Below are positions 34,386 to 42,033 of a DNA stretch of 64,000 nt, one piece after another; the stretch's first letter is position 1; the number at the start of each line of letters is the position of its first letter. A program made the translations under genes and the position numbers. This DNA is from Flavobacterium oncorhynchi (GTDB lineage: Bacteria; Bacteroidota; Bacteroidia; Flavobacteriales; Flavobacteriaceae), in NCBI RefSeq assembly GCF_002217355.1, contig NZ_MUHA01000024.1, positions 87,615 through 151,614 of the forward strand, given 5' to 3'. The notes under the pieces are model-generated. The model was not told the origin of the DNA. It saw only the letters and a list, made by a program, of their open reading frames with translations, and did not search any database.

Positions 34386-34742
34386 TTATTCACTCATTTC
34401 GTCATAACGCTCCGGAACTTGCGGATCATAAAGCGGACATTTAAATTCCAGCATCAAATCGACCAATTGGTTCATAGTTTTTCCTTCGGTGCCATAACAA
34501 TCTATTTTGACACTTTGCGGAGTCGTAATAACTTGGAAAGCTCCTTTTCCTGCGTTATTTTTCCAACTGTTTTCATCAATTCTTTCCCATTTTGAAAAAA
34601 CAGAATTAATGCGATTTATAATTACCTCAACAGGAAGTTTCTCCAGGCCGATAACTCCTTCTTTTTCAACAAGAGCTTCGTAAACCTCATGATGGTTTAG
34701 GTAAATTTCGTCTAAATATCTCCAAAAAAGCAGTTCGTACAT
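34386..34742 (-). CDS. Hypothetical protein
   Basis: 118 residues, no signal peptide, acidic, probably cytoplasmic. No family recognised. Hydrophobic periodicity suggests a mixed alpha/beta fold, with VFSKWERIDENSWKNNAGKG and ITTPQSVKIDCYGTEGKTM as the most distinctive segments. It lies 24 bp before the membrane protein gene on the same strand, so the two may be co-transcribed with the GNAT gene. A perfect palindromic repeat lies just upstream. Function unknown. Confidence 0.62.
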   Translation of the reverse strand: MYELLFWRYLDEIYLNHHEVYEALVEKEGVIGLEKLPVEVIINRINSVFSKWERIDENSWKNNAGKGAFQVITTPQSVKIDCYGTEGKTMNQLVDLMLEFKCPLYDPQVPERYDEMSE

Positions 34743-34760
34743 AATGAAGTGTTTTTAAAA

Positions 34761-34832
34761 CATATAAGTGATATAAGTTCATATTAAAATCGCTTGAAAA
34801 AGTAACTAAAATGAACTTATATCACTTATATG
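34761..34832. repeat. Perfect 22-bp inverted repeat
   Basis: CATATAAGTGATATAAGTTC plus AT (34761-34782) is exactly inverted at 34811-34832 with a 28-nt spacer. It sits 10 bp before the purM stop, and could act as a purM terminator or be a dispersed palindrome. Confidence 0.85.
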
Positions 34833-34842
34833 GTGAATTATT

Positions 34843-36021
34843 TTAATATTCGAATGTTCCGTATTCGCTGGTAATTGTTAGTTTTTTAGCATCAGCTGCT
34901 TCTACTCTACCTACGATTTGTGCATCAACATTAAATGATTTCGAAATGGCAATAATATCTTGTGCAATATTCTCAGGAACATAAATTTCCATACGGTGAC
35001 CGCAGTTGAAAACTTGATACATTTCTTTCCAATCTGTTTTTGACTGTTCTTGAATTAACTTGAACAATGGCGGGACTGGAAATAAATTGTCTTTTATAAT
35101 GTGTAAATCTTTTACGAAATGTAAAATTTTAGTTTGAGCACCTCCGCTGCAATGCACCATTCCGTGAATGTCATTTGGTGTATATTTATCTAAAATTTTC
35201 TTGATAATTGGTGCATACGTTCTCGTTGGAGAAAGTACTAATTGACCTGCATTTATTGGACTGTTTTCAACTTCATCAGTTAAACTAACCTGACCTGAAT
35301 AAATTAATTCTTCTGGAACTGCCGCATCGTAACTTTCTGGATATTTTTTAGCCAAATATTTCCCGAAAACATCATGACGTGCAGAAGTCAAACCGTTGCT
35401 TCCCATTCCGCCGTTATATCCTTTTTCGTAAGCTGCCTGCCCAAAAGAGGCTAAACCAACAATTACATCACCAGCTTTAATATTAGCATTATCTACAACA
35501 TCGCTGCGTTTCATACGAGCCGTAACTGTCGAGTCTACAATTATTGTGCGTACAACATCTCCAACATCTGCAGTTTCACCACCTGTTGAGTGAATAGTTA
35601 CTCCAAATGATTTTAATTCGTTAATTAATTCTTCTGTTCCGTTTATAATTGCCGAAATAACTTCAGCAGGAATTAAATTTTTGTTTCTTCCAATTGTAGA
35701 GGAAAGCAAAATATTATCTGTAGCTCCAACACATAATAAATCGTCAATATTCATAATTAAAGCATCTTGAGCAATGCCTTTCCAAACTGAAATATCTCCA
35801 GTTTCTTTCCAGTACATATAGGCCAAAGATGATTTTGTACCCGCTCCATCAGCATGCATAATCAAGCAATGCTCTGAATCTTGCGTTAAGTAATCTGGTA
35901 CAATTTTACAAAATGCCTGTGGAAACAAGCCTTTGTCAATATTTTTTATAGCGTTATGTACGTCTTCTTTTGATGCCGAAACACCTCTTTGTGCATATCT
36001 TTTGCTAGAATCTGAACTCAT
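34843..36021 (-). CDS. purM: Phosphoribosylformylglycinamidine cyclo-ligase (AIR synthase)
   Basis: 392 residues, cytoplasmic. PurM closes the imidazole ring to form AIR in purine synthesis, using ATP. Conserved features are RGVSASKEDVHNAI, MHADGAGTKSSLAY (in place of GGVGTK), IAQDALIMNIDDLLCVGA, HSTGGETADVGD, and CSGGAQTKIL with VFNCGHRMEIYVP near the end. It is longer than the 345-residue E. coli enzyme, as I recall for Bacteroidota. A TATCTTTG -7 element lies 26 bp upstream. The pathway link to guaA in this window is functional only; they are 21 kb apart. Confidence 0.92.
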   Translation of the reverse strand: MSSDSSKRYAQRGVSASKEDVHNAIKNIDKGLFPQAFCKIVPDYLTQDSEHCLIMHADGAGTKSSLAYMYWKETGDISVWKGIAQDALIMNIDDLLCVGATDNILLSSTIGRNKNLIPAEVISAIINGTEELINELKSFGVTIHSTGGETADVGDVVRTIIVDSTVTARMKRSDVVDNANIKAGDVIVGLASFGQAAYEKGYNGGMGSNGLTSARHDVFGKYLAKKYPESYDAAVPEELIYSGQVSLTDEVENSPINAGQLVLSPTRTYAPIIKKILDKYTPNDIHGMVHCSGGAQTKILHFVKDLHIIKDNLFPVPPLFKLIQEQSKTDWKEMYQVFNCGHRMEIYVPENIAQDIIAISKSFNVDAQIVGRVEAADAKKLTITSEYGTFEY

Positions 36022-36047
36022 GAAAATTAGTTTGTGTTGATGTGGTG

Positions 36048-36055
36048 CAAAGATA
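36048..36055 (-). promoter_or_regulatory. -7 element (TATCTTTG) of purM
   Basis: On the minus strand it reads TATCTTTG, a full TAnnTTTG match, 26 bp before the purM start codon. Confidence 0.6.
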
Positions 36056-36100
36056 ATCCCTTTTTTTAATTCTTTGACTTATTCGATTATATGATTCACA

Positions 36101-36133
36101 AAAAAATCGGCAGAATATAATTTCTGCCGATTT
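36101..36133 (-). terminator. Terminator of the curli operon
   Basis: The stem AAATCGGCAGAA / TTCTGCCGATTT ends in a T tract on the minus strand, 38 bp past the stop of the last operon gene. Confidence 0.88.
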
Positions 36134-36171
36134 CCCCTGATTAACTATTTTGAAAAAATTGGTCTTTTAAG

Positions 36172-37650
36172 TTATTTCCAATCCGGCATCGCTGCGTTTT
36201 GGAATAGAGTTGTCCTTGTTGAACTATCAGATATACTTGCTGTTTGAATGTTTTTAGCAGATAATCCATCATTCGACGTATTAACAAAGATGACTTTTGC
36301 TTCGTTTGGTGAGAATTTAACGTCTAAATCATTAAAACCATTCTCTTTTTGAGTGTCTAATTCTGCCGAAGTATTTGTTGCTACTGTGTAAATAAATATT
36401 CTAGAATCTAATCGTCTGTAAGTTGAATTTTCGAAACCAGAAACATCTTTGGTATAAACTACTTTACTATTATCGATCGTAATACCAAGACCGCTTGCAG
36501 CACCTTTTTCGCCTGAAAGTATTTGATACAATACATCTCCAGCCATATTTATAGCATATATTTCGACATTATAACCTGAGGCGTCATTTACTTTTAGTAC
36601 AATCTGACTGCCGTCCTGACTCCATTCGCACTCTGATATAAACTTACCATTAGGAGTTTTAAATATCTGAACTAAACCTGAACCATCTGAGTCTATACGA
36701 AGGAGCTGATCAAAATTAGGATAAATTATCTGTCTTCCGTTTGTGCTCCAGCAATAATTAACATGATCCATATTAAATCCAGCGATTGGAATAAAGTTGG
36801 TCACTTTTTTCACATCTGTACCATCAGGATTCATAGTAAAAATTTGATTTAATGAACCGTCAGAACTTATGTAAGCAATTCGATTGATACTTAAATTTTT
36901 TCTCGGTCTGTAACTATTAATTGATGATGGTGATAACTGAAGCTCATTTCCTGCTTCATCTGCGGTATAAATAACATTATTATTTTTTACCTTTTTAACA
37001 TACAAATATCTCGGATTTGGAAATGCTAATGTTGTAAAAGAGGTTATTGCACTATTTGTAGGTTTATTGATTCCGTCATTTGCCGATACTTGCCAATAGT
37101 ATTTTGTACTATAATCTAAACCTGTAATTTTTAAAGTTGTAGCCTTAAGATCAGAATACGTTTTAACTTCATCAGTCGTTCCGTTTTTAACGGTAACTTG
37201 AAACGTCATTGGATCTTTTTCTGGATCAGTCGAGGTCCAAGTTAAATCTAAACTTAAAGCCTGAGAAGTAGCATTATCCAAAGGAGCTGTAAGCGTAGGA
37301 ATTTCAGGCGGTTTATTATTTGCTGTAGATACTTCTAACTCAAAAATAATTTCTACCGGCACATCTTTTTCAACTGTTGCGGGTTGAAATCTGGCGATAA
37401 ATCCATCTTTCTGCGCTTGAAAAGAATATTTTCCTACTGGTACTTTTTCCATAATAAAGTAACCATCTTTATCTGAGAATACAGTGCTTGTTGTTGGGCT
37501 CGATAAAACTCGGGCATTTGCGATCCCTTCGTAGGTTCGAATATCAACAACTCTTCCTTTTACTACTGCTGTTCCTGTGTCGTCAACTTGTTCTTCACTA
37601 CAAGACATCAAAAGAATAAAGCACGCCAAAATTTTTAATCCTATTTTCAT
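36172..37650 (-). CDS. Curli-operon lipoprotein: regulatory-like, FN3 and beta-propeller domains
   Basis: 492 residues from the Met at 37650 (ATG three codons earlier is possible). Lipobox LLMSC (Cys17). Residues about 30-110 resemble a carboxypeptidase regulatory-like beta-sandwich (GRVVDIRTYEGIANARVL, DGYFIMEKVPVGKYSF). About 115-215 is an FN3-like domain (DLTWTSTDPEKDPMTFQV, STKYYWQVSAND). About 220-490 has repeated strands like a TolB-type propeller (IFTMNPDGTDVKKVT, EWSQDGSQIVLKV, KFSPNEAKVIFV). It is the sixth gene of the csg operon, 83 bp after csgG, and shares its terminator. Role unknown; a surface partner of the amyloid or secretion pore is likely by context. Confidence 0.78.
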   Translation of the reverse strand: MKIGLKILACFILLMSCSEEQVDDTGTAVVKGRVVDIRTYEGIANARVLSSPTTSTVFSDKDGYFIMEKVPVGKYSFQAQKDGFIARFQPATVEKDVPVEIIFELEVSTANNKPPEIPTLTAPLDNATSQALSLDLTWTSTDPEKDPMTFQVTVKNGTTDEVKTYSDLKATTLKITGLDYSTKYYWQVSANDGINKPTNSAITSFTTLAFPNPRYLYVKKVKNNNVIYTADEAGNELQLSPSSINSYRPRKNLSINRIAYISSDGSLNQIFTMNPDGTDVKKVTNFIPIAGFNMDHVNYCWSTNGRQIIYPNFDQLLRIDSDGSGLVQIFKTPNGKFISECEWSQDGSQIVLKVNDASGYNVEIYAINMAGDVLYQILSGEKGAASGLGITIDNSKVVYTKDVSGFENSTYRRLDSRIFIYTVATNTSAELDTQKENGFNDLDVKFSPNEAKVIFVNTSNDGLSAKNIQTASISDSSTRTTLFQNAAMPDWK

Positions 37651-37733
37651 TTGAGACATAATTTTATTAAACTTACATTGTATTTACTCCTGTAATCATT
37701 TTAAAAAGAACCTGGAAATATCACGAGGTTTTA

Positions 37734-39107
37734 TTATTTCTTCTTGTACTTATAACTTTTTGGGAAATAATAGGTCAATCCTAAACCAAACCGCCAGTAG
37801 TAATCATCTCGAACGCCGCTGACTAAATAATCTACATTATCACTAAAGGGAACATTAAACTCGCCAAAGGCTTTTATTCCCAGATAATTTGTTGCGAGAT
37901 ATTCGACTCCGCCGCCAAACTGAACTTTACTAGCTATGTTTTCGTATTTTTTATTGAACTCAACCCCAGTTCCAGCAAAAATATAAGGGGTAAATACATC
38001 ACGAGGCAAGATTAAACATTCTAAATTGAGATCTAAGGAAAGATATCCTGCATCGAGTTTATTTTTGTTTGCCAGCCAAAATGCATTTGACGATGCACTT
38101 AAAGCAAATGTTGGTGTAAAGAAAAATTTTGCCGCACCTCTAATCAGTGGTTTCGGAACTGGATTTGCATAATCACCCTGCATTAAGGCAACTCCTCCCG
38201 AAGCTTCCAATCCAAAACGGGCTCTTCTTTCACTCAAATTTCTATTGTATAATTGGGCTAAATCGGCTTCGCTTTTTTCTTTATCATATTCAGCGACAAA
38301 AGCATCAATTTTATTCTGAGGAGCATTTACTTCCCATAGTTTATCTTTAATTCCGTCTACAATAAGACCTTCAACAGCTTTTTCGATTGCTTCTGTTACT
38401 GCTAATTGAATAGGTTCGTTTCGAGTAAAACCGGTCTCTACTTCTAAAAGTCGGTTTAGATTTACATATCGAAATAAACTCGCATCTACACTTTGAGACA
38501 AAATAGTTTTAGAAACATAAACCGTATTTAAGATTTTTCCGTTAGAAGTTGAAACTAACCTTAAATATACTGTTACACGATCTTGTCTGTAACGAGTAGA
38601 ACCACCCGCACCAAAGTATCTTGCACCAAAACCACCTGTAATAATATTAGTATCATAAGAAATAATTCCACCCTCAAGCAAAACGCCTGCAAATAAAAGC
38701 GGCGTTAAAACGGCTTCATTCGCTTCTGTTTTTGAGGCATATTCCTGACGTGTCGAACGGATAATATTTCGTTCATTTAAAAGGTTACCTAGATTTTCAC
38801 GCTCTATAGGTATAAACCACTTAGAGTCTTCCAGCGCTTTAATTAAAATCGAAGTTGCACCTTGAGTAACCGCGGTACTAAAAGTACTTCCTAACTCAGT
38901 AGCTTTATACTGCCCAGTCTGATCTTTAAATTTGTAAACCCCAACAACAATTTGTTCTTTAGGTTTAGGCATATCGACTAATGCGGTAGTTGCAGGAGTA
39001 TTTTCTCCAAATACTGCCTTTTGAACTCCTACTGGCTGGTTAAAATAAGCTCCACATCCTGAGAATAGGCAAGTTATTAAAAGTATAAAAAGGGGACTTT
39101 TATTCAT
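37734..39107 (-). CDS. csgG: Curli secretion pore CsgG with C-terminal beta-barrel-like domain
   Basis: 457 residues. Lipobox LFSGC (Cys18). CsgG forms the nonameric outer-membrane pore that exports curli subunits. The CsgG region covers about 25-285: GAYFNQPVG, VVGVYKFKDQTGQYK, SKWFIPIERENLGNLLNERNI, ALLFAGVLLEGGIISYDTN and YRQDRVTVYLRLVSTSNGKIL all match the family. Residues about 295-455 are an addition: amphipathic strands (GYLSLDLNLECLI, FGGGVEYLATNYLGIKAFGEF, WRFGLGLTYYFP) ending like an outer-membrane beta-barrel. E. coli CsgG is about 277 residues and lacks this. It follows csgF by 66 bp. Confidence 0.92.
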   Translation of the reverse strand: MNKSPLFILLITCLFSGCGAYFNQPVGVQKAVFGENTPATTALVDMPKPKEQIVVGVYKFKDQTGQYKATELGSTFSTAVTQGATSILIKALEDSKWFIPIERENLGNLLNERNIIRSTRQEYASKTEANEAVLTPLLFAGVLLEGGIISYDTNIITGGFGARYFGAGGSTRYRQDRVTVYLRLVSTSNGKILNTVYVSKTILSQSVDASLFRYVNLNRLLEVETGFTRNEPIQLAVTEAIEKAVEGLIVDGIKDKLWEVNAPQNKIDAFVAEYDKEKSEADLAQLYNRNLSERRARFGLEASGGVALMQGDYANPVPKPLIRGAAKFFFTPTFALSASSNAFWLANKNKLDAGYLSLDLNLECLILPRDVFTPYIFAGTGVEFNKKYENIASKVQFGGGVEYLATNYLGIKAFGEFNVPFSDNVDYLVSGVRDDYYWRFGLGLTYYFPKSYKYKKK

Positions 39108-39173
39108 AATAAGTTATTTACAGTAAAACATGAACCTAATTGACGTATAAGAAAAAAAACAAGGAGCCAGAAT

Positions 39174-39647
39174 CTATCGAGCTGGTATAATTACTTGCGT
39201 TTGTTCGCCTGTATCGATATCTAAAATATCTACTACCATTCCTAAATTAGAATTATAAATATCTACAGACAGTGTTCCAAAGACATATGTTCCTGGTTTT
39301 AGTCCGCCGCCAGTTCCTGTTCCAGTACCAGTACCTGTGCCTGTCCCCGTTCCTGTTCCGGAACCTGTTGCTGATCCAAATTGATCATCGAATAACGAAT
39401 TTGAAATCCTGTTTAGCAGCTGATTATTTAAAGTACTTTTAAAACGTTCCAAATCAGTCTGCTGCTTGTATCCAGAGGTTGGATCTTCTTTATAATCATT
39501 TTGCGCTTGGGCAGAACTAAGCAGCCACTGATAATTAAAAGTATCGCCACCACTAAAAGCAGGATTAATAGGTTTATAAGCTAGATCTTGTGCATTTGAA
39601 ACCGCACTAAAACCTGCTAAACACACTAGTAAAGCTAAAGTTTTCAT
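39174..39647 (-). CDS. csgF: Curli assembly factor CsgF
   Basis: 157 residues with a signal peptide ending in SNAQ. CsgF plugs the CsgG pore and links it to the nucleator at the cell surface. The mature start LAYKPINPAFSGGDTFNYQW and SSAQAQNDYKEDP match the CsgF segment that enters the pore. Residues about 92-115 are an added Thr-Gly run encoded by degenerate hexamers, forming a flexible linker before the C-terminal domain (GTLSVDIYN, DIDTGEQTQVIIP). Length is a little above the E. coli protein because of this linker. Located in the middle of the csg operon. Confidence 0.93.
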   Translation of the reverse strand: MKTLALLVCLAGFSAVSNAQDLAYKPINPAFSGGDTFNYQWLLSSAQAQNDYKEDPTSGYKQQTDLERFKSTLNNQLLNRISNSLFDDQFGSATGSGTGTGTGTGTGTGTGTGGGLKPGTYVFGTLSVDIYNSNLGMVVDILDIDTGEQTQVIIPAR

Positions 39648-39712
39648 ATTGATATAATTTTATTTCCTACATTAAAAACACAACTCTTCTTGACACAAAA
39701 CGTTCCTCAATT

Positions 39713-40447
39713 TTAGTATTGAGTTATAATTTTGCTTTGCTTTTCGAGATCCTTAAAATATTTAAATGCTTTTGAAGCGGCTGTATCAGCCATATATTTT
39801 AAAAAATCTTCATCTGGACGCGAAATAAATTCTTCAATTATTTCACCATCCACTAAAATCGTAATTTTTGTTGTGCGTCCAAAAGTCAATTCCTCTTGAA
39901 CTGTTACGATTTTACTGGTATTGATCTTTAATTTCGAATATTGCGAATAAAAATAATCGTAAAAGTCATTTCCCAGTTTTGTTTTAGTGTCATTAGCAAC
40001 AATTCCAATCATTTCGATTCCGTCTTGTGGAATAGCTTTTCCGGAATCTGATTCTTTTTCATCTCCAAAAACAACTCTATCTTTACCTATAATGGCATTA
40101 TTTTCATCATAAATTAATAACAGTATTATGATCTCATCCTCTTTTGTAAAATTGACCTGTGTTTTTGAAAGCTCAACTTTTTGAATGGGTTCTAATGTGA
40201 CTCTGCCGTCTTGTCCGTTATTTGATTTATTTGAACCTGATTTGCTTTTTTTGAATACTGTCAACTTATACGAGATATTCTTGAACTCAGATTTTAAATT
40301 CTCTACGGTTCCAGTAATAGCAAGAAGGTTTTCAATTTCTTTTACTTCTATCTTAGCTTTTACTTCTTTATAAACTACCTGCGAGAATCCTGATTCAGAA
40401 AAAAAAAGGGCAAAAAAAACAATTCCTATGTTCCAATACTTTTTCAT
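39713..40447 (-). CDS. csgE: Curli assembly protein CsgE with CsgC/CsgH-like N-terminal domain
   Basis: 244 residues, signal peptide ending in GFSQ. The C-terminal part (about 143-240) is CsgE: GIEMIGIVANDTKTKLGNDF, FGRTTKITILVDGEIIEEF and AASKAFKYFKDL match the periplasmic adaptor that caps CsgG. Residues about 24-128 are extra: SYKLTVFKKSKSGSNKSNNG, then a Q/LS segment (IQKVELSKTQVNF) and IIILLLIYDENNAIIGKD recall CsgC/CsgH, small beta-sandwich chaperones that keep curlin unfolded. E. coli CsgE is about half this length. The start lies 4 bp after the csgB-like stop, so the two are coupled. Confidence 0.88.
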   Translation of the reverse strand: MKKYWNIGIVFFALFFSESGFSQVVYKEVKAKIEVKEIENLLAITGTVENLKSEFKNISYKLTVFKKSKSGSNKSNNGQDGRVTLEPIQKVELSKTQVNFTKEDEIIILLLIYDENNAIIGKDRVVFGDEKESDSGKAIPQDGIEMIGIVANDTKTKLGNDFYDYFYSQYSKLKINTSKIVTVQEELTFGRTTKITILVDGEIIEEFISRPDEDFLKYMADTAASKAFKYFKDLEKQSKIITQY

Positions 40448-40451
40448 AATT

Positions 40452-40928
40452 CTAACGATTGAATATAAATATTGTTCCTGAATTTCCAGATTGATTAATA
40501 ATCAAATCTTTAGATATAGAATTTGAACCCGAATTAAAAACCGTTAAATTACTGCCGTTCTGATTTATTGACATTGAAGCGACTCCTCTTGTGTACAAGG
40601 AATAATCGCTTATATAATTATTGTTGCCTGTCTGTGTGTAGGATTGATTGATTTCCTCAGCTTTTTTATAAACATTCATATAGTTGGTATTGCCTGTTTG
40701 CTGAGCGGTTACATTTGCATTATTACTGATGATGGTTAAATTGGCCTGATTGTAATTTCCAATTTGCGAAACCGTTACAATATTTCTGCTTTTAATGTAT
40801 TGGTTTATTTGATTTTGATTGCGATTGTTCATTTCATTTAAAACGTAATCACTTCTATTCCCATCAATTGATTGAGAGAATAAAATTCCTGTAATGAATA
40901 GGAAAATATAAGTGGCAAAACGTTTCAT
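40452..40928 (-). CDS. Curlin-like minor subunit (CsgB-like nucleator)
   Basis: 158 residues with a signal peptide ending in LFSQ. The mature part has imperfect curlin repeats: VSQIGNYNQANLTI, AQQTGNTNYMNV, SYTQTGNNNYIS, SINQNGSNLTVF and INQSGNSGTIFIF. The repeats are less regular than in the neighbouring CsgA-like gene and contain more charged residues, as in CsgB, which nucleates fibres and stays at the cell surface. Its 3' end is 4 bp from csgE. The assignment to B rather than A rests on position and irregularity. Confidence 0.82.
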   Translation of the reverse strand: MKRFATYIFLFITGILFSQSIDGNRSDYVLNEMNNRNQNQINQYIKSRNIVTVSQIGNYNQANLTIISNNANVTAQQTGNTNYMNVYKKAEEINQSYTQTGNNNYISDYSLYTRGVASMSINQNGSNLTVFNSGSNSISKDLIINQSGNSGTIFIFNR

Positions 40929-40964
40929 AATTGTGGTATTGTGGTAAAAGAGAATTCTAAGAAA

Positions 40965-41006
40965 AAAAAAAGGAAGAACTTAATAAATCAAATTCTTCCT
41001 TTTCTT
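40965..41006 (-). terminator. Attenuating terminator between csgA-like and csgB-like genes
   Basis: The stem AAAGGAAGAA / TTCTTCCTTT with a 14-nt loop is followed on the minus strand by T9. It would stop many transcripts after the major subunit gene and let fewer reach csgB-G. Confidence 0.75.
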
Positions 41007-41014
41007 GGTTCTAT

Positions 41015-41638
41015 TTAGTTAGATTGGATTACTATACTTCCGTTTAGGAATCCAGTTTGAGTAACTGTACTAATGTGGTCATTTCCAAATTGAGCAGTTG
41101 CTGCAAAGTTTCCAATTCCATATTGTTCAATGCTAGAGTAGTTATCCCATCCTAATTGCAATGTAGCGGCATTGTTGAAGAAACCTACTTGAGTAGTTTC
41201 TGCAGTATTGTCATTTCCAAATTGCAATGTTGTTGAATTATTAAGTGCTCCGAATTGAGTAGTAGTAGCTGTATTAAAGTTACCTACTTGTAATACATCA
41301 GAATTGTTGTAAGCTCCGATTTGAGTAGTAACTGCTAAGTTTCCAACCCAGATTCCTTGTGCGATAGTTGAACTGTTGTCGTCTCCAATTTGAGTTACTA
41401 CAGCAACGTTTCCTGCTCCTAATTGTGCAACACTAGACTCATTATCATCTCCGTATTGTCCAACAATTGCAACGTTTGCAATACCTATTTGATCAACATC
41501 TGAATTGTTTGATGATCCCACTTGGATTACCAATGCACCATTTAACAAACCTAACTGATCTACATCACTCACATTACCTTGAGCGAACGCTACACCTGCA
41601 AATAGCATCGCGGAGATGCTTAAAATTACTTTTTTCAT
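41015..41638 (-). CDS. csgA: Curlin-like major subunit (CsgA-like)
   Basis: 207 residues with a signal peptide ending in AFAQ. The mature protein is almost wholly curlin repeats of 22 residues, each with two Q-x-G-x-x-N motifs (VDQIGIANVAIVGQYGDDNE is one). About eight units fit between residues 24 and 205. One unit is 23 residues long because the first motif is QGIWVGN. Such repeats form a beta-solenoid amyloid; E. coli CsgA has five. It is the first gene of the operon and therefore probably the most transcribed. No CsgD-type regulator is present nearby. Confidence 0.9.
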   Translation of the reverse strand: MKKVILSISAMLFAGVAFAQGNVSDVDQLGLLNGALVIQVGSSNNSDVDQIGIANVAIVGQYGDDNESSVAQLGAGNVAVVTQIGDDNSSTIAQGIWVGNLAVTTQIGAYNNSDVLQVGNFNTATTTQFGALNNSTTLQFGNDNTAETTQVGFFNNAATLQLGWDNYSSIEQYGIGNFAATAQFGNDHISTVTQTGFLNGSIVIQSN

Positions 41639-41982
41639 AATAAATATATTTAATTGGTTATTAATACAAATTATTATGTAGGTATATGCAATTTGGGGAG
41701 AAAATCTGGGGGATTTTAACCATCATTTGAGAATAGTTTTTTCTGCTAATTCTCTCATTTTCATATTCAAAATTAGAAAACTTCTCGATAATCAAAACAG
41801 GTATAAATACGTATTTTACAAGATCTTAATCTGTTTTCGATGAAATGCAAAACTATAACGACGAACTGCTGTATTTGTTTTTTTTCTTAATAAGAAAAAA
41901 GTTACTTTTTACATTTTCCTTACATTTATGCCAAAACAAAAGATATATTTCAAACCTGAAACAGTTATATTAACATAATCAC
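41639..41982. other. Upstream region of the curli operon
   Basis: About 340 bp between csgA and the GSIII terminator. It should carry the csg promoter, but no exact TAnnTTTG element was found near the start; the sequence is AT-rich with no clear repeat. Confidence 0.5.
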
Positions 41983-42014
41983 AAAAAAAGCCTGTCTTTT
42001 TACAGACAGGCTTT
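41983..42014 (-). terminator. Terminator of the GSIII gene
   Basis: The perfect stem AAAGCCTGTCT / AGACAGGCTTT is followed by T7 on the minus strand, 20 bp past the stop. Confidence 0.93.
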
Positions 42015-42033
42015 AACTTAATGTTAATGAAAG

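Noticed and set aside
41015..41638. Regular repeats that might be a CRISPR array or minisatellite
   Set aside because: The period is 66 bp in frame with a signal-peptide-bearing gene and the repeat is at protein level (QxGxxN), so it is a curlin gene.
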